A stretch of 64,000 nucleotides of DNA. Origin: Palsa-1233 sp031367105 (GTDB lineage: Bacteria > Gemmatimonadota > Gemmatimonadetes > Gemmatimonadales > GWC2-71-9). Below are positions 34,115 through 43,176 of this stretch, piece by piece (position 1 is the first letter of the stretch; the number at the start of each line of letters is the position of its first letter). Position numbers and translations under genes: made by a program. Location: the NCBI GenBank assembly GCA_031367105.1, contig JANLPG010000078.1, positions 1 through 64,000 of the forward strand, given 5' to 3'. The notes beneath the pieces were generated by a model. It was not told where the DNA came from, did not search any database, and worked only from the letters and a program-made list of their open reading frames with translations.

Positions 34115-34984
34115 ATGATTTACTCTCGTGCCGTCCTGCTTGCCCTGCTCGCGACCAGCGGCTGGACCTCGCCCGGTGCACCAGCCGCCCCTGCGACGCA
34201 GCCGTTCTTCTTCATCGTCGCGGCCGATCCTCAGTTCGGGATGTTCGCGAAGGATTCGAACTTCGTCCAGGAGACGGCCAACTTCGAGTTGGTGATCGCG
34301 ACCGTGAATCGGCTTCGCCCGGCGTTTCTGGTGATCGCCGGTGACCTGATCAACAAGCCGGGTGATCCGGCGCAGACGGCCGAATTCTGGCGGATTGCGA
34401 AACGGCTCAATCCCGCGATCCCGCTCTACAATGTTGCCGGCAATCACGACGTCGGTAACACGCCGACGCCGGCCAGCATCGCGACCTACACAGCGGCGTT
34501 TGGCGCCGACCACTACAGCTTCCGCGCCGGTGACGTGACCGGGATCGTGCTCAACTCCAGCGTGATCGATTCGTCCGCGACCACACCGGAAGCATTCACG
34601 GCGCAGGAACAATGGCTCGGTGCCGAGTTGGCCAAGGCCAGGGCCACGCACGTGCGACACCTGCTGATCTTCCAGCATCATCCCTGGTTCCTCAGCAAGG
34701 CCGATGAGCCGGATCAGTACTTCAACATCCCGCTGCTCCACCGCGCCCGCTACCTGACGCTCTTTCATCGATTCGGGGTCGAGGCGCTGTTTTCCGGCCA
34801 CTACCACCAGAACGCGATCGCGCAAGATGGCGATCTCGCGATGGTAACGACCGGGCCCGTCGGGATGCCGTTTGGCGGCACGCACAGCGGGATTCGCATT
34901 GTCACGGTGACCGATAGCGGACTGACGCACCGGTACTATGATCTGGGCGAGTTGCCCCACCGCGTGGCGCTGCCACCGAAGTAA
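34115..34984 (+). CDS. Secreted calcineurin-like metallophosphoesterase
   Basis: About 289 residues: a signal peptide (SRAVLLALLATSGWTSPGAPA) and a metallophosphoesterase domain with IVAADPQFG, VIAGDLINK, NVAGNHDVG, LLIFQHHPWF and FSGHYHQN, the full metal-ligand set, so the enzyme should be active. The order and PQFG start resemble CPPED1-type phosphatases. ATG 34115 was chosen because it begins at the signal peptide; GTG 34085 adds ten residues. The substrate is unknown. Confidence 0.92.
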   Translation: MIYSRAVLLALLATSGWTSPGAPAAPATQPFFFIVAADPQFGMFAKDSNFVQETANFELVIATVNRLRPAFLVIAGDLINKPGDPAQTAEFWRIAKRLNPAIPLYNVAGNHDVGNTPTPASIATYTAAFGADHYSFRAGDVTGIVLNSSVIDSSATTPEAFTAQEQWLGAELAKARATHVRHLLIFQHHPWFLSKADEPDQYFNIPLLHRARYLTLFHRFGVEALFSGHYHQNAIAQDGDLAMVTTGPVGMPFGGTHSGIRIVTVTDSGLTHRYYDLGELPHRVALPPK

Positions 34985-35029
34985 CCGAGGTGATCAGCTC
35001 CACGCGGAGAAGTTTTCCGCGGCCGTCGG

Positions 35030-37804
35030 TCAGGGCTTCGGCGCCTCGGTCGGCGGCTTCCGGTTGAAGTCACCCGCCTTGACGACCGCCAGCGAGTTCG
35101 GGTCCAGGTACTTCGTCACCACCGCCTGCAACTGCGCGGAGGTGAGTGCATTGACCTTTGCCTCAAGCTCGGTATCCTGGGCGAAGCGGCGTCCGAGATA
35201 GAGGTTGTTGGCGAGCCGCCCGGCCAGCGACCGGTCATTCGCACGCCCCAGCTTCGAACTCTGGGTCCACCCTTCCTTTGCCTTGGCGATCTCCTCGGGG
35301 GTGAAACCGTCCTTCGCAGCGCGTTCGAGTTCCTCCCGGAACGCCTTCTCCAGTTTTTCGCGATTCTCCGGCGCATAAATGGCGAAACTCATCCACTGTC
35401 CCACCGTGTCAGTCGGCGAGGCATTGAAGAAGGAGCCGACGCCGTAGGAGAGCCCCTCCTTCTGTCGGATCCGCGTCGCGAGGCGCGAATTCAGGAACCC
35501 GCCGCCGAGCATGTAGTCTGCCAGCACCATCGCGGGGTAGTCCGGCGAGTCGTCACGGAGCGGGATCACCTTTCCCGCCACGAACACCGCATTGGCCTTG
35601 TCGGGAGTCTCCAGCTTGACGTCGAGCGGCTTCGAGGTGCGAGTGGGCGACGGAATCCGCGCGAACGCCACCGGGCTCTTCCAGCCGTCGAGGCCGGCTG
35701 CCAGGATCGCCCGGACCGAGTCGGGGTCGAAGTCGCCAACCACGCCGATCTCACCCACCGAGGCACCGTAGAAGCCGCGGTAGAATGCCTTCGCCTCGTC
35801 GAGCGTGGCCGCCTTCAGGTCGGCCAGCTGTTCATCCAGCGTTCCCACATGGTTCGGATGGCCGGCGGGGAGGGGTGAGAGATGCCGCTGAAGCGTCAGG
35901 AACGCCTGCATCTGCGGCTCGGAACGCTGCGATTCCAGAGCGGTGATGTTTTCCTGCTTGAGCAGCTCCCATTCCTTGGCATCAAAGCGTGGCGAACGCA
36001 GCATCTCGATGGCGAGCCGCAGCGCGTCGGCGAGGTTCGCGCGCTTGGAAGTGATCGACGCTGTGGCCGAAGCCGGCCCACCGCTTACGAAAACCTGCGC
36101 CTTGCTCCGATTCAGTTCATCAGTGATTTCCTGGCGGGTCCGCTTCTCGGTCCCGCGCATCAGCATCTGACCAGCGAGACTGGGCACGGCGCCCTTGTTC
36201 ATCAGTGCCGACTCCGACCCGAATCGCAGCGTCACGGTGGCGGAGACGGTCGCACCGCGAGTCTGTTTCGGGAGCAGCGCGAGCTGGAGTCCGCCCGGGA
36301 GCCGGGCCATCCTGGTGCGGGCATCAATGTTGGCAGGGGACGCATCAAACGCCTCGCCTGCCGCCAGCGTCGTATCGCCCTTGTAGTCCTTCACCAGCGC
36401 GATCACGTCCGGCGTCGGTGGCATCTCGGAGCGGTCCGGAGTCGCGTCGGGGATGAACAGCCCCACCGTCCGATTCGACACCTTCAGGTAGGCCCGCGCC
36501 ACTCGCATCACGTCGGCATCGGTCACCTTCCGGATGCGATCACGATTGAGGTAAAGCATTCGCCAGTCACCCATCGAGGCCCACTCCGACAGCGCGAGGC
36601 CCACCGAGGCGGAGTTGGTCAGCTGCAGCTCGATCCCGCGCAGGAGCGTCGCCTTGCCACGTTCCACCTCTTCGCTGGTGGCGCTGGCCTGCGTCAGCAG
36701 CGAATCCACCGCCCGCAGCACGGCGTCCCGTGCCGCAGCGACATCATCTTCCTTCCGGACCTCAGCCTGCGCGATGAGGACGCCGGGCTCTTTCAGCTGA
36801 AAGTCGAACGCGACGGCCCTTGAGGCCTTCTTCGTCTCGACCACGGCCTTGTAGAGCCGACCCGTCGACTCGGCACCGAGGACGTCCGCCAGAACCTGCA
36901 CCGCCGCGAAGTCGGGATGCGACCCGGCAGGGACGTGCCACGCAACCGCCACCGACTGGACGTCGCCGACCCGACGCAGCGTCACGGTCCGCTCGCCATC
37001 CTGCGTCGGATCGAGGGTATAGGTCGGCCAGATCTTGAGATCGCCTTCGCGCCGGGGCCGCGGGAGCTTGCCGAAGGTTTGGTGAATCAGGCGCAGCGCA
37101 GTGGCGGGCTCGAACTTCCCCGCGACCACCAGCACGGCGTTGTCGGGCTGGTAGTACTTCCGGTAGAAGGCCTGCAGTCGCTCGATCGGCACGTGCTCGA
37201 GGTCGGCGCGCGAGCCGATCGTGCTGTTCCCGTAGTTGTGCCAGAGGAACGCCGTCGACATCACGCGCTCGAGCAGGACGCTTACGGGATCGTTCTCACC
37301 CGACTCGAACTCGTTGCGAACCACCGTCATTTCGCTCTCCAGATCCTTCTTGGCCACGAAGGAATGGACGAGGCGATCTGCCTCGAGGTCGAGCGCCCAG
37401 CCGAGGTTCGCATCCGACGCCGGAAAGGTCTCGAAGTAGTTGGTGCGGTCGAACCAGGTGCTGCCATTCGGCGAGGCGCCGCGCTCGGAGAGTTCCTGGG
37501 GGATGTTCCGGTGCGCCGGCGTGCCCTTGAAGACCATATGCTCGAGCAAGTGGGCCATTCCCGTCTCGCCGTACCCCTCGTGCCGGGAACCGACCAGCAC
37601 GGTGAGGTTCACCGTCGCCGTGGGCTTGGATGCGTCCGGGAAGAGCAGCACCCGAAGACCGTTGGACATCGTATACTCGGTGATGCCTTCGACTGTTGCG
37701 CCCTTCACTGGCGAGGCCACGGTCGGCGACTTCGGCACGGGGCGCTGCCCGATGGCAGGGAATGCCACCAGTGCCAGCAGCAGGCCTGCGAGTGCGGGGC
37801 GCAT
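35030..37804 (-). CDS. M16-family zinc peptidase (two-half, secreted)
   Basis: A 924-residue secreted peptidase of the M16 (pitrilysin/PqqL) group. The signal peptide (ALAGLLLALVAFPAIG) is followed by an active half with the inverted zinc motif HLLEH (His85, Glu88, His89) and a downstream Glu near 165 (EMTVVRNEFESGEND), then a second half-domain pair without a zinc motif (from about 470), as expected for a fused two-half enzyme. SYGVGSFFNASPTDT marks the second half's conserved strand. ATG 37804 has an AAGGAG site. Likely role: digestion of peptides in the periplasm. Confidence 0.95.
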   Translation of the reverse strand: MRPALAGLLLALVAFPAIGQRPVPKSPTVASPVKGATVEGITEYTMSNGLRVLLFPDASKPTATVNLTVLVGSRHEGYGETGMAHLLEHMVFKGTPAHRNIPQELSERGASPNGSTWFDRTNYFETFPASDANLGWALDLEADRLVHSFVAKKDLESEMTVVRNEFESGENDPVSVLLERVMSTAFLWHNYGNSTIGSRADLEHVPIERLQAFYRKYYQPDNAVLVVAGKFEPATALRLIHQTFGKLPRPRREGDLKIWPTYTLDPTQDGERTVTLRRVGDVQSVAVAWHVPAGSHPDFAAVQVLADVLGAESTGRLYKAVVETKKASRAVAFDFQLKEPGVLIAQAEVRKEDDVAAARDAVLRAVDSLLTQASATSEEVERGKATLLRGIELQLTNSASVGLALSEWASMGDWRMLYLNRDRIRKVTDADVMRVARAYLKVSNRTVGLFIPDATPDRSEMPPTPDVIALVKDYKGDTTLAAGEAFDASPANIDARTRMARLPGGLQLALLPKQTRGATVSATVTLRFGSESALMNKGAVPSLAGQMLMRGTEKRTRQEITDELNRSKAQVFVSGGPASATASITSKRANLADALRLAIEMLRSPRFDAKEWELLKQENITALESQRSEPQMQAFLTLQRHLSPLPAGHPNHVGTLDEQLADLKAATLDEAKAFYRGFYGASVGEIGVVGDFDPDSVRAILAAGLDGWKSPVAFARIPSPTRTSKPLDVKLETPDKANAVFVAGKVIPLRDDSPDYPAMVLADYMLGGGFLNSRLATRIRQKEGLSYGVGSFFNASPTDTVGQWMSFAIYAPENREKLEKAFREELERAAKDGFTPEEIAKAKEGWTQSSKLGRANDRSLAGRLANNLYLGRRFAQDTELEAKVNALTSAQLQAVVTKYLDPNSLAVVKAGDFNRKPPTEAPKP

Positions 37805-37847
37805 CAGGAGTTGCTCCTTCGAGTTGAAGTCACCAGCCAGCTGACGT

Positions 37848-39218
37848 TCATTGCATTCGTTCCATCAGGCGATCGGCCGCGCGACAGCCGCCGCGCATCA
37901 CATCCGCGAGGGCGAGGCCATCGTGCCACGCCCCGGCAAATGCCAGTCCACCGTGCGATCCCTCGATGGACGCCACGCCGTCCAGCAGCATGGTGTGCCT
38001 GGCAACTGCCTGCGGCTGGCTGTTGCGCCAGACCGTCACGGCGCTGAAGCACGGCGCGCCGCGCACACCAAGCAGCGATTCGAGTTCCTCGCGCACCAGC
38101 GCCACCAGTTCCATTTCACCGAGGGCCGCAAGCTCCGGTCGACGGATTCCGCCAACCAGCGAGGTCAGCAGTACGTGACCATCAGGAGCCCGCTGTGGGA
38201 AGAGCGACGACGCGAAGAGTGTTCCGAGAATCTGCCTCTGCTCGCAGAATGGCGCGAGTACTCCATAGCCGTCGAGCGGGTGCGCGACGTCCCCTCGCTG
38301 GAATCCGAGCGACACCGAGACCAGGGAGGCGTGGGGGATGCTGGCTACTGCGCTCAGCGCGTGCGAATTGGTCACCCTGATCGATAGTTTCTCGAACGCA
38401 CGGGCCGGCACCGCACAGAGCACACCATCGAATCGCTCGCGCTGCCCGAGGTGGTCCACCACGTCGAATCCGGCCCCGGCCGGAGTGACGGCGGTAATGC
38501 AGATGCCGCAGCGGATCCGAGGGCCGAGGAGCGCGGCGAGGTGGGTGACCACCTCCTGCAACCCCTTCGGACACGACCAGATCCCCGGTGAAGCCTCGCC
38601 CGCCTTCCCCGCACGGCGCCGGGCCTCCATTCCCGACCGCATCGCGCCCTTGAGCAATGAGCCGCCGAGCTGTTCCCATTCCAGGAGTCGCGGCAAGGCG
38701 TAGCGGACCAGGAGTTGCGCGGGGTCGCCCGCGCTGGCACCCCCAATCAGCGGATCGAACACGCGTTCGGCCATCTCGTCGCCGAGCCGACGCCGGACGA
38801 AGCTGTCAACCGACTCCTCCGCGTCGCCCGGCCCGGCCTTGATGAATGGTTCCTTCAGCAATCGCATTCGCCCGGCGGCACTCAGGACCGGCCACGAGAC
38901 GAGCTCGCCGGCGGAGCGCGGCACCGCCACAAGTCGGCCCTGATGCACGAGAAATCTCCGGGCGTTCTTCCGCTCGGCGCGCAATGTCCGGGGGGCCAGC
39001 CCCGCGGAGTCGAGCAGCGCTCGTACGATCGGGTCGGGTTCGGAAAGTGTGTTGGGACCGGCCTCGGCAATCCAGCCGTCGCGGCGGATCGTCCGGATGA
39101 CTCCACCAGGTGTCGCTTCCGCTTCGAGCAGCTGCGGATCGGCACCCAGGGCCTGCAGGCGTGCCGCGGCCAGCAGGCCGGCGGCGCCGCCGCCAATCAC
39201 CGCAATCCGCGGCGTCAT
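37848..39218 (-). CDS. hemG: Protoporphyrinogen oxidase, FAD-dependent (HemY/HemG type)
   Basis: A 456-residue amine-oxidase-fold flavoprotein that oxidises protoporphyrinogen IX to protoporphyrin IX late in heme synthesis, using oxygen. The FAD motif is IAVIGGGAAGLLAAARLQ (about 5-20), with an EAGPNTL segment near 53-59, and the C-terminus has GLAFAGAWHDGLALADVMRGG. The LPRLLEWEQLGGSLLKG segment is typical of PPO. It is in a heme-demanding context: the alternative complex III with a pentaheme subunit is in this window. ATG 39218 starts the Rossmann motif directly. Neighbouring hem genes are not present. Confidence 0.93.
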   Translation of the reverse strand: MTPRIAVIGGGAAGLLAAARLQALGADPQLLEAEATPGGVIRTIRRDGWIAEAGPNTLSEPDPIVRALLDSAGLAPRTLRAERKNARRFLVHQGRLVAVPRSAGELVSWPVLSAAGRMRLLKEPFIKAGPGDAEESVDSFVRRRLGDEMAERVFDPLIGGASAGDPAQLLVRYALPRLLEWEQLGGSLLKGAMRSGMEARRRAGKAGEASPGIWSCPKGLQEVVTHLAALLGPRIRCGICITAVTPAGAGFDVVDHLGQRERFDGVLCAVPARAFEKLSIRVTNSHALSAVASIPHASLVSVSLGFQRGDVAHPLDGYGVLAPFCEQRQILGTLFASSLFPQRAPDGHVLLTSLVGGIRRPELAALGEMELVALVREELESLLGVRGAPCFSAVTVWRNSQPQAVARHTMLLDGVASIEGSHGGLAFAGAWHDGLALADVMRGGCRAADRLMERMQ

Positions 39219-39240
39219 CGTTGCAGCTCGGTCGATCCGG

Positions 39241-39621
39241 TCACGGCGCCGGAGTGATGGTCACCTGATAGGCGGCTGCGTCGAGCAGCGAGAAGGACGT
39301 CCGATCGGCGACCTGCTCCAAGGTCGCGACATACGCGCTTGCCCGTGAAATATCGGGGATATCAACCAGGGCCACGACACCCTCCGTGAGGTCCCCGACC
39401 AGCAACAGATGTGTTCCTGCGCCGTCGGAGTTCCGAGCGAGTTCGAGACTCCCTGCCGGCCGCACGGCGAGGACGGGACCGCCGCTGACGACCACGACCA
39501 GGGCGCCGTCGTTGGCGTTGGGCGTATGCAACCGCAAGGTCAGTGTGCCGGGAACCGGCAAGCTCGCTGCGTCACCACCGCAGGCCGCCACGATGAGCAG
39601 CAGCCACCAGAGTCGCCTCAT
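39241..39621 (-). CDS. Small lipoprotein of unknown function, coupled to the M6 peptidase gene
   Basis: A 126-residue protein with the lipoprotein signal LWWLLLIVAAC (Cys14) and a beta-rich domain (GTLTLRLHTPNANDGALVVVVSGG, GTHLLLVGDLTEGVVALVDI). The ATG at 39621 overlaps the stop of the M6 peptidase gene (ATGA), so it is co-translated. I do not recognise the family; the NANDGALVVVVSGGP segment resembles a Gemmatimonadota-type Ig-like/adhesion lipoprotein fold only weakly. Confidence 0.7.
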   Translation of the reverse strand: MRRLWWLLLIVAACGGDAASLPVPGTLTLRLHTPNANDGALVVVVSGGPVLAVRPAGSLELARNSDGAGTHLLLVGDLTEGVVALVDIPDISRASAYVATLEQVADRTSFSLLDAAAYQVTITPAP

Positions 39622-41897
39622 CGCGGAGCCCCCCGCTGTGGCATCAGCCGGAGGAGCAGCGCGGGGGGGATTCGCTGGCCGGTGCGTCGCAACCAGGCGA
39701 GGTAATCGCCGACGTCGAAGCTGCCGTTGCGATTCCCGATCGCGTCCAGATACGCGCGTGTCGCAGGGTCGAGTGGCGGGCCCCCCAACACGGCTCGGGC
39801 GGCGGCGGCGGCATCCACAGCCGCAATCGCGACGAAGTCGGCCGTGAGATCGAACGGGTGATTGACCGGGAGATCGAGCGTGGCGGCACTCGTCGTCGTG
39901 TCGCCGCGCCACCCCAGGAATTCGACGCCCGCAGGTGCAGTCGCACGCACTCGCACGACCGTGCCGGCATCGGCGAAGACTCCGACGGCCGGGTCGCCGC
40001 TAATCGAGATGATCACGCTCCCGGGGCCCGCGGCCAGCGCCCGGACGCGGTGGGCCAGCGCGAAGTCGGCCAGCACCGTATCGGGTGCTCCGGCCCGCGC
40101 GATCAGCTGATGGGCGCGTGCGCCGGCGTCGCCCCAGCGGAGAAAGCGGGCCGCACTCCGTCCGTCGCCGGTGGACTGGAGCGAATCCGCCGAAAGGGCG
40201 AGGGTGTCTCCCACAGCGAAGATTTCGGAAATGGCGATCCCCAGCAGCCCGTTGACCCGGACTTTGGCGAGGGACGTTTGCGAGGCGATCAGTGTCGCCG
40301 CGCGTCGCACGTAGCGAAAGCGGATGCGGCCATTGGTGAGCTCGGTGATGCCGTCGAGCCGGATCCCGAGTGGAGTGCCATCGTAATTGACCGCAGGAGC
40401 GTTCCCGGCCAAGCCGAAATCGCGGTTGAGTGCCGTCCCGGGGAACGGATCGCCACCATCGCCACGGTTCTTGATGCCAACCACGCTGGAACGAAGCTGA
40501 TTGCGCCCATCGGCCTGCATCAGCGCGACTCCTTGCCGGGCCCCGGTGTTGACGGTGTTGGACCCGTTCCCAGCATCGATGCGCGCCTGATCGATCAGCC
40601 AGACGAGCAAGCCGGGCGATTTCGGGCGGACATACGCCGGGCTCATCATCGCCGTGTCGCTGCCTTCCCGCTGCCGATTCTCGAGCAGCAGGTACAGCCC
40701 CGACGTGGCAGTCGGGGCGTAGAAGACGGTGTCGCTCGACTGCACCGAGCCGGTGGTCGTAATCCGGTTGCCCGGGACAGAATCGACCACGACCCAGCCG
40801 AGCTGCGTGAGCGACCAGGCATCGAACGAACTCGGCGAGTAGGGCCGGGCGTAGTTGCCGGCACCCATCAACCCCCATTCGCCGATCCCTTCGGTGCCGG
40901 AGTTCGCATCGGTGTCATAGAGGTCGGGAAGGCCGAAGATGTGACCGATCTCGTGGGTAACAGTTCCGATCGGCATGATCTGCCCTGCCGTGCAGGCGGT
41001 ATTGCCGCCCTGCCCCGATTGAATCGTGTACGAGTTCACCCGGAGGAACTGCCCTGGGAGCGGAAAGCCATTGCCCCCGCGGCGTGGCGTCCGGGTGGTA
41101 TACGCTTGCCCACCGTTCCAGCCGGAGATCCGATAGCGATGCGCCCAGATGGCATCGGTGCCACACGCGCCATCGACTTTCGGTTGCAGAAAGGTGACGA
41201 CATCCACAATCCCGTCATCATCGCCGGAGTTCGGCACGCCGTCGGGACCGTCGTTGTCGAAACCTGCCCACACCGTGTCGCCGCCAGGCGCAAGCGAGAT
41301 CGAGTCGAGCGCGGCAAGCAGGAGGTCAGCCATCCGTGAACGGGGCCGCGACGGGCAGGGCGACTTGACGCCGATGCCGTTGCAGCCGTCCTCGTACCAG
41401 GCGGCCGAGCTGTCGACCGACACCCAGTTGAAGACGGTGCCGTCAAGCGTGACCAGCCCGCGCGACTGGTCACGGTAGTACGTGCGCACGCTCGAGGGCC
41501 GTCCCGACGGGATGAGGTTGAAAAAGAGGTCGTGGTACTGCGCCGGCGTGAAGGGGCCGGCTACGTCCCGGAACGCGATCGGGATGACCGGGACGAAATA
41601 CCGGCCCGAGACCGCCGGTCGGAAGAACGTCGACGCGTTGAGCCGGGAGAACGCCCCCGACTGCAGCAGCGCCTTCCGTTCTGCCAGCACGCGCGCCGTG
41701 CCGCGACGCCACCCCCCATCGACCGGCAGATCGAATCCCCGGACCTCAAACTCCCCCAGCCGGGCCCGGGGCCACTGGGCCGAGATGGCCGGAACGGCGA
41801 GGAACAGCCCCCCCAGCGCGAAAAAAGCCGCCCGGACGGGGGCCCAGCGTGGGATGCAGACGGTGCTTTTACCTTGTGTCGGTCCGGGGGCTCTCAT
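39618..41897 (-). CDS. M6-family metallopeptidase (immune inhibitor A-like) with dockerin-like C-terminus
   Basis: A 759-residue secreted peptidase. The signal peptide (AAFFALGGLFLAVPAISAQ) precedes the M6 catalytic domain with the zinc motif HEIGHIFGLPDLYD (His315, Glu316, His319). InhA-type conserved stretches include PVIPIAFRDVAGPFTPAQYHD, SRGLVTLDGTVFNWV and IGEWGLMGAGNY. Repeat-like beta regions follow (about 540-700). The last 40 residues carry a single calcium-type loop, NRNGSFDVGDYLAWLRRTG, like half a dockerin type I repeat. ATG 41897 begins the leader. It is transcribed divergently from the SPT gene. Role: secreted protein degradation; the dockerin-like part may bind calcium. Confidence 0.9.
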   Translation of the reverse strand: MRAPGPTQGKSTVCIPRWAPVRAAFFALGGLFLAVPAISAQWPRARLGEFEVRGFDLPVDGGWRRGTARVLAERKALLQSGAFSRLNASTFFRPAVSGRYFVPVIPIAFRDVAGPFTPAQYHDLFFNLIPSGRPSSVRTYYRDQSRGLVTLDGTVFNWVSVDSSAAWYEDGCNGIGVKSPCPSRPRSRMADLLLAALDSISLAPGGDTVWAGFDNDGPDGVPNSGDDDGIVDVVTFLQPKVDGACGTDAIWAHRYRISGWNGGQAYTTRTPRRGGNGFPLPGQFLRVNSYTIQSGQGGNTACTAGQIMPIGTVTHEIGHIFGLPDLYDTDANSGTEGIGEWGLMGAGNYARPYSPSSFDAWSLTQLGWVVVDSVPGNRITTTGSVQSSDTVFYAPTATSGLYLLLENRQREGSDTAMMSPAYVRPKSPGLLVWLIDQARIDAGNGSNTVNTGARQGVALMQADGRNQLRSSVVGIKNRGDGGDPFPGTALNRDFGLAGNAPAVNYDGTPLGIRLDGITELTNGRIRFRYVRRAATLIASQTSLAKVRVNGLLGIAISEIFAVGDTLALSADSLQSTGDGRSAARFLRWGDAGARAHQLIARAGAPDTVLADFALAHRVRALAAGPGSVIISISGDPAVGVFADAGTVVRVRATAPAGVEFLGWRGDTTTSAATLDLPVNHPFDLTADFVAIAAVDAAAAARAVLGGPPLDPATRAYLDAIGNRNGSFDVGDYLAWLRRTGQRIPPALLLRLMPQRGAPR

Positions 41898-41970
41898 AGT
41901 TTCATCTCTTGGCTATCTGCAAACTTGGGGCTTTCCCTGCCCAAGATCCACCCGTGCTCTGTGAGGGCCC

Positions 41971-43176
41971 GTGGCTGAATCGCTCCAGACCCAGGTGGCA
42001 CTCTTCGACAAGTGCCGGAAGTTCACCCAGGCGCGCGAGATCCAGGCCGCCGGGCTCTACCCGTACTTCAAGCCGATTTCGGAGTCTGAAGACACCGTCG
42101 TCGTCATCGAAGGGAAAAAACGGATCATGCTGGGCTCGAACAATTATCTCGGGCTCACGCATCACCCCAAGGTACTTGAGGAGGCCGCCAAGGCGCTGCA
42201 TCGCTACGGTGCAGGCTGCACCGGCTCCCGGTTCCTCAACGGCTCACTCGACCTTCACGAGCAACTGGAAGCGGCGCTGGCCGAATTCCTCGGGAAGGAA
42301 GCGTGCCTGGTCTTCTCGACTGGTTACGGCGCCAACCTCGGACTGATCTCGGGGCTGCTCGGCCGCAACGAGACCGTTTACCTCGACAAGCTCGATCACG
42401 CCTGCATTGTCGACGGTGCGAAGCTCTCCTATGGCGAGACCCAGCGGTTCAACCACGGCGACCTCGATCAACTGAGCCGCCTGCTCGAGAGGAACACCAG
42501 CGGGAACGGCACGATGATCGTGGTCGATGGTGTCTACTCGATGGAAGGCGACATCGCCGACATTCCGGAGCTCTCGCGGATCGCGAAGCGATTCGGTGCC
42601 GCCCTCGCGGTCGACGACGCGCACGCACTCGGAGTGCTGGGCCCCAATGGCCAGGGCACGGGGTCACACTGGGGAATGCAGGACGAGGTCGATATCGTGG
42701 CCGGGACCTTCTCGAAGTCCCTGGCCTCGGTCGGCGGTTTCGTAGCGGCCGACGAGCAGGTCATCCACTTCCTGAAGCACCACTCGCGACCATTCATCTT
42801 CACCGCATCCTTGCCTCCGGCCAACACCGCCGGCGTGCTCGCCGCACTCGAGGTGCTCCAGCAGGAACCGTGGCGTCGCGACGCGCTCTGGGCGAATGCC
42901 CGGCGGCTGCGGGATGGGTTCCGTCACCTCGGCTTCGAGATCGGCCCCACCGAGACACCGATCATTCCCGTGCTCGTCGGGCCGCTGGAGACCACGTTCA
43001 TCTTCTGGCGGAAGCTCTACGACGCCGGCGTCTTCACCAATCCCGTCGTCCCGCCAGCTGTCCCGCCGTCCCAATGCCGTCTGCGCACGAGCGTGATGGC
43101 AACGCACACTGCCGCGCAGATCGATCAGGCACTCGACGCGTTCGGCACCATCGGCAAGGAGTTGGGGGTTATCTGA
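41971..43176 (+). CDS. spt: Serine palmitoyltransferase-like PLP-dependent aminotransferase (alpha-oxoamine synthase)
   Basis: A 401-residue fold-type I enzyme. The PLP lysine is Lys249 in AGTFSKSLASVGGF; the Asp/His pair is in VDDAHALG (Asp216, His218), and the ring-stacking His is in KLDHACIVDG (His143). The N-terminal PYFKPI segment and PGTG-like tail (PAVPPSQCRLRTSVMATHT) are as in bacterial serine palmitoyltransferases, which condense serine with an acyl-thioester to give 3-oxosphinganine. KBL/BioF homologues are the alternatives, but the three genes that follow (GNAT, NAD reductase, PAP2) match the sphingolipid cassette. GTG 41971 has a GAGG site. Its TGA is overlapped by a CTG start of the next gene. 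Confidence 0.88.
   Translation: MAESLQTQVALFDKCRKFTQAREIQAAGLYPYFKPISESEDTVVVIEGKKRIMLGSNNYLGLTHHPKVLEEAAKALHRYGAGCTGSRFLNGSLDLHEQLEAALAEFLGKEACLVFSTGYGANLGLISGLLGRNETVYLDKLDHACIVDGAKLSYGETQRFNHGDLDQLSRLLERNTSGNGTMIVVDGVYSMEGDIADIPELSRIAKRFGAALAVDDAHALGVLGPNGQGTGSHWGMQDEVDIVAGTFSKSLASVGGFVAADEQVIHFLKHHSRPFIFTASLPPANTAGVLAALEVLQQEPWRRDALWANARRLRDGFRHLGFEIGPTETPIIPVLVGPLETTFIFWRKLYDAGVFTNPVVPPAVPPSQCRLRTSVMATHTAAQIDQALDAFGTIGKELGVI

Noticed and set aside
42303..43172. Long open frame upstream of the GNAT gene inside SPT
   Set aside because: It is Arg/Pro-rich shadow sequence of the SPT gene; GNAT homology begins right after the SPT stop.
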